A stretch of 64,000 bases of DNA from [Clostridium] aerotolerans DSM 5434 (GTDB lineage: Bacteria > Bacillota > Clostridia > Lachnospirales > Lachnospiraceae), in NCBI RefSeq assembly GCF_000687555.1, contig NZ_JHWJ01000006.1, forward strand, positions 1-64,000, written 5' to 3'. The notes beneath the pieces are model-generated. The model ran no database searches, was not told the origin of the DNA, and saw nothing but the letters and a program-made list of their open reading frames with translations. Below, in pieces: positions 1 through 6,690 of the stretch (its first letter is position 1; each line of letters begins with the position of its first letter). Made by a program: the position numbers and the translations under genes.

Positions 1-266
1 ATGTCTCCGTAACTAGTATGTAATGTTTTTGAATTATAACCATTCCTGCTATTATCTGTTTCTTTGTTACGGAAATCGTACTTGGAGTAACCAAGTTCCT
101 CCTCCATTTCACCATCCAGACTACCTTCCAGGATGACAGACATCATTTCTCTCATGAGACCATTGACATCTGTACCATTCTTAACTGGATTTTCTTTCAG
201 ATATCCATTCATCATTTCACGTAGTGCCTGTCTTTCGGGAGACTCGTCCCTTCTTCTTTTTGCCAT
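1..266 (-). CDS. IS256-family transposase, N-terminal part (cut by window edge)
   Basis: The minus strand encodes 88 residues starting MAKRRRDESPERQ and running off the window. The segment with LREMMNGYLKE, then MEEELGYSKYDF, then NSRNGY is the typical N-terminus of IS256-type (Transposase_mut, DDE) transposases, which move the element by copy-out paste-in chemistry. The catalytic DDE residues lie outside the window, so activity cannot be judged. The ATG at 264-266 follows a perfect GGAGGT ribosome-binding site 8 bases upstream. That site is buried in a hairpin (see 275-316). A shorter relic of the same 5' end lies near 59.1 kb. Confidence 0.85.
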   Translation of the reverse strand, partial: MAKRRRDESPERQALREMMNGYLKENPVKNGTDVNGLMREMMSVILEGSLDGEMEEELGYSKYDFRNKETDNSRNGYNSKTLHTSYGD

Positions 267-274
267 AAAATAAA

Positions 275-316
275 ACCTCCAAACTGAGTAATTTTATTTT
301 ACATCAGTTTGAAGGT
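275..316 (-). promoter_or_regulatory. Hairpin covering the transposase ribosome-binding site
   Basis: On the minus strand ACCTTCAAACTGA (304-316) pairs with TCAGTTTGGAGGT (275-287) across a 16-base loop, all 13 positions paired if one G-U is allowed. The second arm contains the GGAGGT Shine-Dalgarno sequence. Such 5' hairpins in insertion sequences are known to block transposase translation when transcription reads in from outside DNA; that role is inferred here. Confidence 0.6.
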
Positions 317-449
317 TTACACAAACTTTGGGATTCTCCCCATCCACATTGGAAAAATCTAGATGTATAGAGGACTTCGGTGTTAGATAGCCCTTTTTTA
401 TTATTCGGATTAGTTCGGTACCATGGTTAAACTAATTTTATATTTATTA

Positions 450-480
450 TTGACCTGTCTATTACTTCATGGTTTATAGT
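450..480 (+). promoter_or_regulatory. MerR-type promoter with 19-bp spacer
   Basis: TTGACC (450-455) and TATAGT (475-480) are separated by exactly 19 bp. An over-long spacer with an embedded operator is the hallmark of promoters switched by MerR-family activators. It lies 42 bp before the MFS gene, and a MerR gene follows at 1816, so an autoregulated exporter unit is likely. The spacer carries a weak ACC/GGT dyad. Confidence 0.6.
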
Positions 481-522
481 TGTAAATGCAAGATTCTTTA
501 CGATAATAATTAGGAGGTCAAT

Positions 523-1743
523 ATGAAAATTATTAATATCAATAAAAATCTTTATCTTTTATTATGCGGACAGCTCATATCGCAAATAGGTGATAAATTC
601 TATGCGCTTGCACTTGCTTACTGGGTTCTTCAGACCACAAACTCACCTTCGATGATGGGTCTTGTGCTGTTTTCCTCCATGGCTCCCGCAATCGTGGCAG
701 GTTTTCTTTCGGCGGGTATTATTGACCTTTATAGCAGAAAAACACTTCTTGTCAGTACCGATATTATCAGGGGACTTGTTGTAACTGCGGTAGCCGCATC
801 ATATTATATAGGAGTATTGAATCTTTATATAATCATAGTTGCAGAAGTAATACTTTCCATATGCTCTGCATTCTTTGATCCTACAGTCCAGGCAGTAATT
901 CCACAGATTGTGAATAAGGAAGAGCTGACCGAAGCTAATGCTAAAAGCCAGTTTTTAGGTGGCATTGCACTTGTCGCAGGGCCTTTGCTGGGGGGCATTT
1001 GTGCAGCATGGTGGGGATATGGTTTTGTCTTTTCATTTAATGCCCTATCTTTTTTTATAGCTTCCATTCTTGCATCCATGCTTGCCATTAAACCTGTATT
1101 GAGAGAAGCTCATTTTAAGAAAAAGATCAAAGAAAATATTTTTGATAGTTTTATATATGTTTTCTATAAAAGGAGTATAATTTCAATTGTGTCAGTAGTT
1201 GCCATTTTGCACTTTTTTGTGGGTTCAGTCCAGGTAATAATGCCAGTGTTTGCCATAACCTTGAAGGGAAACGGGGCACAAAACCTAGGATACATTGAAT
1301 CCTTTTATGGGATAGGTGTTATTTTAACAGGTTTTTTACTAAGTTTGATAAGCATAAATAATAAGGAAAGGAAATTCATGTACGGAGGCATTTGCTTTAT
1401 CGGTCTGATCTATATGGCATTCGGCATTCTCAGCAATTCGGGTATCCATGATATTTTTCCATACTTTTTCATATTCTTTTTAATGAGTTCTGCGGTTGTT
1501 GGCATTAGCACTTGCTATCGCGCGATTCTGCAGAAAAATGTTGAGAATGAAATGGCAGGAGGGGTCTTCGGCATAATAGGCTCAGTGGCTAATTTCACCT
1601 ATCCGCTTGCAATGCTCATATTTGGAGTATTGTTAGATTGGTTTCAATATGGACAATTGTTGATATTTTGCGGAATATTAATCATAATTCTGGGTCTTGT
1701 TTTATTAAGGCTTAATAGACAGAGTACTGTAGCTTCAGTTTAA
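523..1743 (+). CDS. MFS exporter (MefA/EntS-like, 12 TM)
   Basis: A 406-residue polytopic membrane protein of the major facilitator superfamily. The N-terminal half shows the family pattern LISQIGDKFYALALAYWV in TM1 and an intracellular loop with DLYSRKTLL, equivalent to the MFS motif A (G-x-x-x-D-R-x-G-R-R); a long loop with KKKIKENIF separates the halves. The best family match from memory is the MFS_3/macrolide-efflux-like group, so proton-driven export of a drug or siderophore is likely, but the substrate cannot be read. The start follows TAGGAGGTC with 6 bases spacing. The MerR gene 72 bp downstream is very probably its ligand-sensing regulator, acting at the promoter 450-480. Confidence 0.85.
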   Translation: MKIININKNLYLLLCGQLISQIGDKFYALALAYWVLQTTNSPSMMGLVLFSSMAPAIVAGFLSAGIIDLYSRKTLLVSTDIIRGLVVTAVAASYYIGVLNLYIIIVAEVILSICSAFFDPTVQAVIPQIVNKEELTEANAKSQFLGGIALVAGPLLGGICAAWWGYGFVFSFNALSFFIASILASMLAIKPVLREAHFKKKIKENIFDSFIYVFYKRSIISIVSVVAILHFFVGSVQVIMPVFAITLKGNGAQNLGYIESFYGIGVILTGFLLSLISINNKERKFMYGGICFIGLIYMAFGILSNSGIHDIFPYFFIFFLMSSAVVGISTCYRAILQKNVENEMAGGVFGIIGSVANFTYPLAMLIFGVLLDWFQYGQLLIFCGILIIILGLVLLRLNRQSTVASV

Positions 1744-1815
1744 GGATTAGATAACCGACTGTTAACCTGGTAAAAGTTTCAGGATATTCTTAAATAAAGA
1801 AAAGATGAGGTATTT

Positions 1816-2352
1816 ATGGAATTATCTATAAGCAAAATTGCAGCCAAATTCGGAATTTCCAGGAGTACGTTATTATATTATGACTCAATAAACCTTCTCA
1901 AACCATCTGCAAGGAATAAGGCAGGGTACCGGTTGTATAGTGATGCAGATACAGAGCGACTAAGTAAAATTATGCTTTTTAGGGAAGCTGGAGTTCCGTT
2001 GGCTGAAATCGCAAATCTTTTAAATGCAGCAAATTTGGAGGTTACCGCACTGCTTTTGAAGAGGCTGGGAGAACTGAATAAAGAAATAGAAATAGTAAAA
2101 AGGCAACAGAATATAATTATAAAATTATTAGAAAATAGTATTTTGTATAAAAATTTAAGGAATCTTGATGAAAGCATATGGCTGACAATATTAAATTCGG
2201 CAGGCATAAAAAGAGAAACGGCGGAGGAATGGCATTCTCAATTTGAAAAGCATTCGCCCTTGCAACATCAAAATCTTCTGGAGCTACTTGGATTTGATGA
2301 TGATGAAATACACCAACAAAGAGAGCATTACAGAAACTTGGACAAAAAGTAA
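1816..2352 (+). CDS. MerR-family transcriptional regulator
   Basis: 178 residues. The N-terminal winged helix has the MerR signature ISKIAAKFGISRSTLLYYD followed by a second-helix region GYRLYSDADTERLSKIMLFREAGVPLAEI. A coiled-coil dimerisation helix spans about residues 75-105 and a roughly 70-residue C-terminal region presumably binds the effector. No Cys pair typical of metal sensors is visible, so a drug-type ligand is more likely. No strong Shine-Dalgarno precedes the ATG (AAAGATGAGG is the nearest). It follows the MFS gene by 72 bp in the same direction and is probably co-transcribed with it from the 19-bp-spacer promoter. Confidence 0.9.
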   Translation: MELSISKIAAKFGISRSTLLYYDSINLLKPSARNKAGYRLYSDADTERLSKIMLFREAGVPLAEIANLLNAANLEVTALLLKRLGELNKEIEIVKRQQNIIIKLLENSILYKNLRNLDESIWLTILNSAGIKRETAEEWHSQFEKHSPLQHQNLLELLGFDDDEIHQQREHYRNLDKK

Positions 2353-2357
2353 ATACT

Positions 2358-2441
2358 TTAATCTCAGCACATACAAAGGCTGCAACCGTAGTTAATTCCG
2401 CTATGGTTCAGGCATACTGGGAAATTGGTGAACAGATATAA
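2358..2441 (+). pseudogene. DUF1016 (PDDEXK nuclease family N-terminal domain) fragment
   Basis: A 27-codon open stretch without a start reads LISAHTKAATVVNSAMVQAY and then WEIGEQI before a stop. The pattern VN-x6-YWEIGxxI is characteristic of the DUF1016 N-terminal domain of YhcG-type proteins linked to restriction loci. No continuation is found in any frame downstream, so this is a scar of a lost gene. Confidence 0.55.
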
Positions 2442-2537
2442 TAGGAATGAAAATGTTTGTTGCAGATCCAGCTTATAAGACAGCAGCTATTGCGAGTCAC
2501 AAATAAAAGCACAGGAGAACCATAATAGACATTAATA

Positions 2538-2574
2538 GTTCTTGCATTCCCCTACCAAATGGGAATGCAAGAAC
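2538..2574. terminator. Hairpin between convergent MerR and reductase genes
   Basis: GTTCTTGCATTCCC (2538-2551) and its exact complement GGGAATGCAAGAAC (2561-2574) form a perfect 14-bp stem with a 9-base loop. It lies between two convergent transcription units. There is no good T run on either side, so termination may be factor-assisted or the hairpin may protect 3' ends. Confidence 0.55.
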
Positions 2575-2604
2575 CACATAGCTTTTGGTAGATCTAGGAT
2601 CTAA

Positions 2605-3537
2605 TTACTGTTTCGTAATCAGGCTTTCTACTTCGCTAAGCCGTGGTGTTTTTATTCCGTACTTTCTGGCATCTGTAATAACTTCCTGTACGGTATAGCC
2701 AACTTTAAAGTGGTTATGCGCAACAAGGGAATAGGATATGCTTTTTGGAGAAAAAACAACGTGACTCATAAGAAATCCAACAACTCTCGGCGGCAGACCG
2801 CCCAACACTTTTGTCATAATATCAAGTTTTGAGCCCCTTGCTTTTAAAACAGGAATCATTTCTTTCATGTTCAGGCCTAATCCCTCCAGTGCTTCGCGTG
2901 AAGAAACTACCTCCTTAAAGCTGCCGCTTTTTAATACTTCGGTTTCCATTGCAGCGTTTAATGCAAAGTGATTCCAGAGCCAGCTTTTTACATCTTTTTG
3001 TACCATCACCTGAAAGCCTGCCTGGGCAAAAAGCTTGCGAACCTCTAAATCCCTTATGGTAGGCTTGGATTCTAATGTTCCAAACTGAACCGTCTTGTAA
3101 AGCCCTCCGTACAGAGTGTTTCCTTCAAATCCACCGCCTGCACCGGGGAAGCCATAAACAATCTGACTGGGCGGAATCGGCGAAACAGCCAATCGAGGGT
3201 CTTGCCAGATGTTGCTGAAAAAAAGGACTGTTGCATTTCCAGTTCGCGGTGCCAGGTACTTCACCGCATTGGATATCTGTTCGGGGTTGACGCTCATAAA
3301 GATGAGGTCATAGTCGTGATTTTCCTTTATCTCTTCGTGCATAACAATGGGCCATTTTTCTTTTACCATCCGGTCTTTTTTTCGTTGTCTTGCATCCCAT
3401 AGTTCTAGATTTACATAAGAACCGTATTGTGCCTTCCTGCCTTCACGAACATAGAACTCAACGGTGTGGCCAGCATTTTCTAACGCCCAGGCATATTGTG
3501 TTCCAATGACACCGCGCCCAAAGAAAAGTATTTTCAT
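2605..3537 (-). CDS. Ketopantoate reductase (ApbA/PanE)-family oxidoreductase
   Basis: 310 residues with an N-terminal Rossmann fold: FFGRGVIG at about residues 5-12 is the GxGxxG dinucleotide motif, and LIFMSVNPEQI matches the strand that in PanE reads KaxD/xT. The C-terminal helical domain has WLWNHFALNAA, in the position of the catalytic Lys/Asn region; the classical K-x3-N is not clear, so the substrate may not be 2-dehydropantoate. No pantothenate genes are nearby. It is divergent from a TetR gene, with two identical dyads in the 158-bp gap, so it is most likely the target of that repressor. The start follows a GGAGGG site (minus strand, 3544-3549). Confidence 0.75.
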   Translation of the reverse strand: MKILFFGRGVIGTQYAWALENAGHTVEFYVREGRKAQYGSYVNLELWDARQRKKDRMVKEKWPIVMHEEIKENHDYDLIFMSVNPEQISNAVKYLAPRTGNATVLFFSNIWQDPRLAVSPIPPSQIVYGFPGAGGGFEGNTLYGGLYKTVQFGTLESKPTIRDLEVRKLFAQAGFQVMVQKDVKSWLWNHFALNAAMETEVLKSGSFKEVVSSREALEGLGLNMKEMIPVLKARGSKLDIMTKVLGGLPPRVVGFLMSHVVFSPKSISYSLVAHNHFKVGYTVQEVITDARKYGIKTPRLSEVESLITKQ

Positions 3538-3561
3538 AAAAATCCCTCCATAATAATCATG

Positions 3562-3577
3562 TGTTGACTTTTCAACA
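3562..3577. promoter_or_regulatory. Operator 1, TGTTGA-N4-TCAACA dyad
   Basis: Perfect inverted repeat TGTTGA-CTTT-TCAACA, 24 bp upstream of the reductase start. The same arms recur at 3642-3657. Presumed binding site for the divergent TetR-family regulator. Confidence 0.6.
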
Positions 3578-3641
3578 TCTGTTTGATATTCTGAGTATAG
3601 TGATTTGTAGTGAGAATTTCAATCGTTACAATTGTTCCAAC

Positions 3642-3657
3642 TGTTGATAATTCAACA
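3642..3657. promoter_or_regulatory. Operator 2, TGTTGA-N4-TCAACA dyad
   Basis: Perfect inverted repeat TGTTGA-TAAT-TCAACA, 38 bp before the TetR start, with both arms identical to operator 1 and a centre-to-centre distance of exactly 80 bp. A further half site TGTTGA sits at 3671-3676. Two sites on both sides of a divergent promoter region suggest repression of both genes. Confidence 0.6.
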
Positions 3658-3695
3658 CATTACGCTAATTTGTTGATTATAGGGAGGAGAACCCT

Positions 3696-4262
3696 GTGGA
3701 TAGAAGAATAAAAAAAACAAGGCAGTTGGTTATGGATACCTTCATCGACTTGTTGGCCGAAAAAGGATTTGAGAAAATAACCATTAATGATATAGCAGAA
3801 CGCGCAGATATAAACCGTGGGACTGTTTATCTGCACTACGTGGATAAATTCGACTTACTGGACAAGTGTATTGAAAAATATGTTGAGCTGCTGCTAAATT
3901 ACTGTGCCAATAGTACGGATACCACTCTAAGTATAAATGCATTGCAAAGTATATTTGAATATATAGAGGAAAATTTCACGATTTACAAGTTGCTTCTTAA
4001 TAATGAGAAATTTGGATTTTTCCGTAGCCGCTTATATTCATTAATTGAGCAAACAGTAACCGAGGTTATGGGTGGAAAGTCAGAAAATAAAGCATTCTCC
4101 AATGGTGTCGCGTCTCATTTTTTGGCCTCCGGGTTCATTGGAGTATTGGAATGGTGGATCAATAATTCCATGCCTTGCAATGTACAGGAGATTACGAAGC
4201 AGCTTATGCTTATGCTGGAACCATATACCAAGCATCTTGTATCAACTTATGAAAGCACTTAA
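3696..4262 (+). CDS. TetR/AcrR-family regulator
   Basis: 188 residues starting with GTG, 9 bases after GGGAGGAG. The N-terminal helix-turn-helix is clear: KGFEKITINDIAERADINRG then TVYLHYVDKFDLLDKCIE at about residues 22-60. The C-terminal domain (residues 70-188) resembles the TetR_C group found in clostridial regulators with EWWINNSMP near the end. It probably represses itself and the divergent reductase through the two TGTTGA dyads. The VanX-type gene begins 21 bp downstream and may be co-transcribed. Confidence 0.9.
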   Translation: MDRRIKKTRQLVMDTFIDLLAEKGFEKITINDIAERADINRGTVYLHYVDKFDLLDKCIEKYVELLLNYCANSTDTTLSINALQSIFEYIEENFTIYKLLLNNEKFGFFRSRLYSLIEQTVTEVMGGKSENKAFSNGVASHFLASGFIGVLEWWINNSMPCNVQEITKQLMLMLEPYTKHLVSTYEST

Positions 4263-4283
4263 TCAGTATATACGGGTACCCCA

Positions 4284-5147
4284 ATGATTATCAAGTCATT
4301 AGAATCAAAAGCAATCGATCCTTACTGTTCAGAACAAATGGCCGAATTGTTTCGGAGAGATAAGTCTACTATCTTTCGCCACAATAAAAATGTTTTTAAT
4401 GAAGGTGAATTAACTCGAGATGAAGTTGTTGCAAATCTTGCGACAGCTTCATTTTTTGAATTGGTTAATTGTAAGCGCTTAAGCGCTTACGATGAAAGAA
4501 TCGCAAAAGTAACAATCAAAGATAATAAAGAGAAAATAATAACGCTAAGAAACATACACAAAAATGTGTTAATTGATGAATCTCGAAATCAGATATCAAG
4601 TAAATCTGATTTATTTTGCTTTGCCCGGGAAGAAATAGTTAATAAGTTAAAGAAAGCTGCAGACGGTTTACCAAGTGGTTATCAGTTTTTAGTAAAAGAG
4701 GCATACAGACCTCTTTCACGTCAAAAAAAGTCGTTTAGGGAAGCTTATGATAATTATAAATCAGAATATCCATTAAAGAGCGAAGATGAAATTTATAAAT
4801 TAACTTGCCAATATGTTGCACCGATTGAAGTCGCAGGTCATCCTACGGGTGGAGCAATTGATATAACATTATTAGAAAACGGAACAGAGGTAGACATGGG
4901 GACGGAATTTAACGATATTCCTATTGAACCAGAGAATTTGACCTATCTTTATTCTGAAAATATTAGTGATACTGCAAAAGCAAACCGCAAAATACTAATT
5001 GATAATATGGAGAAGGCAGGATTCACAAATTATCCAACAGAATGGTGGCACTGGTCATATGGAGATTGTTATTGGGCGTTTATAAATAACAGCAACGCGA
5101 TATATTCCGGAGTTAAAGAAAGTGATATAACTCAAATGAATCTATAA
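4284..5147 (+). CDS. D-alanyl-D-alanine dipeptidase, VanX type (peptidase M15D)
   Basis: 287 residues. The VanX zinc site is complete: H186 and D193 in GHPTGGAIDITL (same 7-residue spacing as VanX H116/D123), and E253 and H256 in EWWHWSYGD (same spacing as E181/H184). VanX-type enzymes hydrolyse cytoplasmic D-Ala-D-Ala; in resistance clusters this removes the vancomycin target, while stand-alone homologues salvage peptidoglycan peptides. No signal peptide is seen and no vanH or vanA ligase is nearby, so a stand-alone role is favoured. There is no convincing Shine-Dalgarno, which suggests coupling to the TetR gene. The N-terminal 70 residues are longer than in classical VanX. An exact 20-bp palindrome lies inside the gene at 4471-4490. 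Confidence 0.85.
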   Translation: MIIKSLESKAIDPYCSEQMAELFRRDKSTIFRHNKNVFNEGELTRDEVVANLATASFFELVNCKRLSAYDERIAKVTIKDNKEKIITLRNIHKNVLIDESRNQISSKSDLFCFAREEIVNKLKKAADGLPSGYQFLVKEAYRPLSRQKKSFREAYDNYKSEYPLKSEDEIYKLTCQYVAPIEVAGHPTGGAIDITLLENGTEVDMGTEFNDIPIEPENLTYLYSENISDTAKANRKILIDNMEKAGFTNYPTEWWHWSYGDCYWAFINNSNAIYSGVKESDITQMNL

Positions 5148-5167
5148 GGTCTTGCAGAGTGTGGTGT

Positions 5168-5320
5168 CTAGCATAAAGGAAAAGCTTCAATAACGAGTTT
5201 TTCGCCATCATGGCGGTTGTCTTGGAAAGATAGGGAATCACCGTCGTAAGAATCAATCCTTGAAGCAGCTATGACTGATTTGCCCAGATAACAACCAATG
5301 TATTTTATAACAGTGGTAGG
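5168..5320 (-). pseudogene. IS91-type (Y2) transposase C-terminal relic
   Basis: About 50 codons on the minus strand read TTVIKYIGCYLGKSVIAASR followed by IDSYDGDSLSFQDNRHDGEK and a stop. The series KY-IGxYLGK-xxIAxSRIxSYDG-xxxFxxNRHxxEK is the conserved region just after the catalytic tyrosines in IS91/IS801-like rolling-circle transposases. No upstream catalytic part is found in any frame, so this is a decayed fragment. Assignment is from memory of the family pattern. Confidence 0.5.
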
Positions 5321-5559
5321 GGGGAGAAGGTAAAAAGCTCGGCAGAAACAATAGTATTTGTCAAAACCAAATTACGCCTTGTAAGAATCCGAATCACAGC
5401 CTCAACACATACAGAAGTTGTTTGCTTACTTAAACGTATTTAAAGCGTTAGAAATAATGAGGGTTAAGCACATTAGCAATAGCCATAAGTATTGAGATAC
5501 TTGAGGAATATAAGACATCTAAGTGAAATGTGGATATTTTTATCCCAAAGCAAAAAAGG

Positions 5560-5600
5560 ACCTCCTGTCGTAATTACCATTCTACGAGAGGAGGTTTTTT
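5560..5600. terminator. Bidirectional rho-independent terminator
   Basis: ACCTCCTGTCGTA (5560-5572) pairs with TACGAGAGGAGGT (5583-5595), one mismatch, followed by TTTTT on the plus strand and preceded by AAAAAA so that it also works on the minus strand. It marks the end of transcription from the VanX side and of a lost gene on the other side. Confidence 0.7.
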
Positions 5601-5804
5601 CGTTATTGTCTTTTTTTGGTTCTGTATTGTTCTATAATTAAGCTTTCTACATCTGAAAGCAAACTAATACAATGAACAGAATTAAATCGTAAACCTGTCG
5701 GGGTACTTGTTTTCTTTCGTCTCGATTTTCTTTCTCAATCATATCGAATCTTGATAAACAGACTTAATGGAGATACAATGGTCTAAACAAAGGAACGATT
5801 AAAC
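5601..5804. other. Non-coding or decayed stretch between transposon scars
   Basis: No supported gene. The minus strand has a short open stretch reading SDVESLIIEQYRTKKRQ before a stop at about 5608-5610, which may be the tail of a lost gene, but I do not recognise it. Confidence 0.3.
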
Positions 5805-6077
5805 TTATTGACGAGACTGATTTAGGATATGAACCTGAAAATCTTTAGAAAACAGATAGTTTGTGATATTTGTGCTGTAATGACCTGTGGATTCAAGTCC
5901 TATTTTTACGTGCTCCAGGTTCTTAGAACCAAGAATGGAAAGGATGGAAGAATAGAGAGAATCAAAACCATCCTTAGAATTTGCAATACGTAATGAGTCG
6001 GTGTGAATTACACCATCAGAATCGATAATACAGCAGTCATGTTTGTATTTGGCAACATCGATACCAACAAAAATCAT
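5805..6077 (-). pseudogene. Truncated IS110-family transposase (N-terminal RuvC-like domain only)
   Basis: 90 residues from ATG 6077 reading MIFVGIDVAKYKHDCCIIDS, then VKIGLESTGHYSTNITNYL, then a stop shortly after HILN. GIDVAK is the first acidic motif and GLESTGHY the second of the DEDD catalytic domain of IS110/IS492-type recombinases. A complete protein is about 400 residues, so the second half with the serine-containing Tnp_20 domain is missing. The internal ATG at 6077 is preferred over an upstream one because AAGGAG stands 8 bases before it. The element is inactive on its own. Confidence 0.8.
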
Positions 6078-6300
6078 AATAAGAACTCCTTTAAAATAAT
6101 GTAAGCTGTGTTTTCGCAAACTCTATGTTGAATGTATCCTTGCTATATATAAAACGTCGAGCGTTATCTAACTAATTAACAAATAAACATAGAGCTGTGG
6201 TTAGAGCCTCCTGAGAAAACAGTCAGCTATATAGGGAAGCTGCCGTAGGTAATATAACTAATCCACAGCGTCTAAATAAGATTATACAGAAAATAATCCA
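6078..6300 (-). other. Upstream non-coding end of the IS110 relic (possible bridge-RNA region)
   Basis: In IS110-family elements the long non-coding end before the recombinase gene encodes the bridge (seek) RNA that guides target choice. Here about 220 bp upstream of the truncated gene are non-coding and contain several complementary segments (for example ACATAGAG near 6186 with CTCTATGT near 6120). Whether a functional RNA fold remains cannot be decided by eye. Confidence 0.3.
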
Positions 6301-6353
6301 GAAAGGAAAAGTATAGTGAAAATCCCTATGTGTTCATTATACAAGGTAATATT

Positions 6354-6689
6354 ATGGATGACAAAGCAATGCTAAACCAATTTGCTGCTTGTCGCAAGCT
6401 GCTGAGTGCAATTGGCGACGAAACGCGGCAGATAATAATCACTGTACTCGCCAGCGCTGACTGCAAAGAGGGTTTGCGCGTGGGGGAGATAACCGAAAGG
6501 ACGCACTTATCCCGCCCTGCCGTGTCGCATCACCTTAAAATTCTGCTTGATACTGAAGTGATCGGGCTGCGCCGACAAGCCACGATGAACTTTTATTATC
6601 TAGAACTCGGCGGGGCTTGGAGTGAACTTGTAACTCTTGTGAACCATATTGAGGAACTCCGTAAAATTTGTGAATGCGAGGAAGAATAA
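6354..6689 (+). CDS. ArsR-family winged-helix regulator
   Basis: About 111 residues from ATG 6354 (a GTG at 6330 would add eight). The winged helix is obvious: ACRKLLSAIGDETRQIIITVL, LRVGEITERTHLSRPAVSHH and a wing ending RRQATMNFYYLELG. No paired Cys in the recognition helix, so it is not a classical ArsR/SmtB arsenic sensor; a CECEEE tail is present and could bind metal or be redox sensitive. It stands one base before the aldo/keto reductase start and is surely co-transcribed, which suggests that it controls this redox operon. Confidence 0.85.
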   Translation: MDDKAMLNQFAACRKLLSAIGDETRQIIITVLASADCKEGLRVGEITERTHLSRPAVSHHLKILLDTEVIGLRRQATMNFYYLELGGAWSELVTLVNHIEELRKICECEEE

Positions 6690-6690
6690 T

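Larger units (their letters stand above)
1..341 (-). mobile_element. 5' end of an IS256-family insertion sequence
   Basis: The transposase start plus about 75 bp of upstream DNA form the left end of the element, which continues beyond position 1. The outer boundary near 341 is inferred from homology with the relic at 59101-59185 and from where unrelated intergenic DNA begins. I cannot see the matching inverted repeat or target duplication because the other end is off the window. Confidence 0.55.

Noticed and set aside
4471-4490. 20-bp palindrome in the VanX gene as a regulator site
   Set aside because: It lies inside the coding region and encodes ordinary residues (KRLSAY); kept only as a remark.
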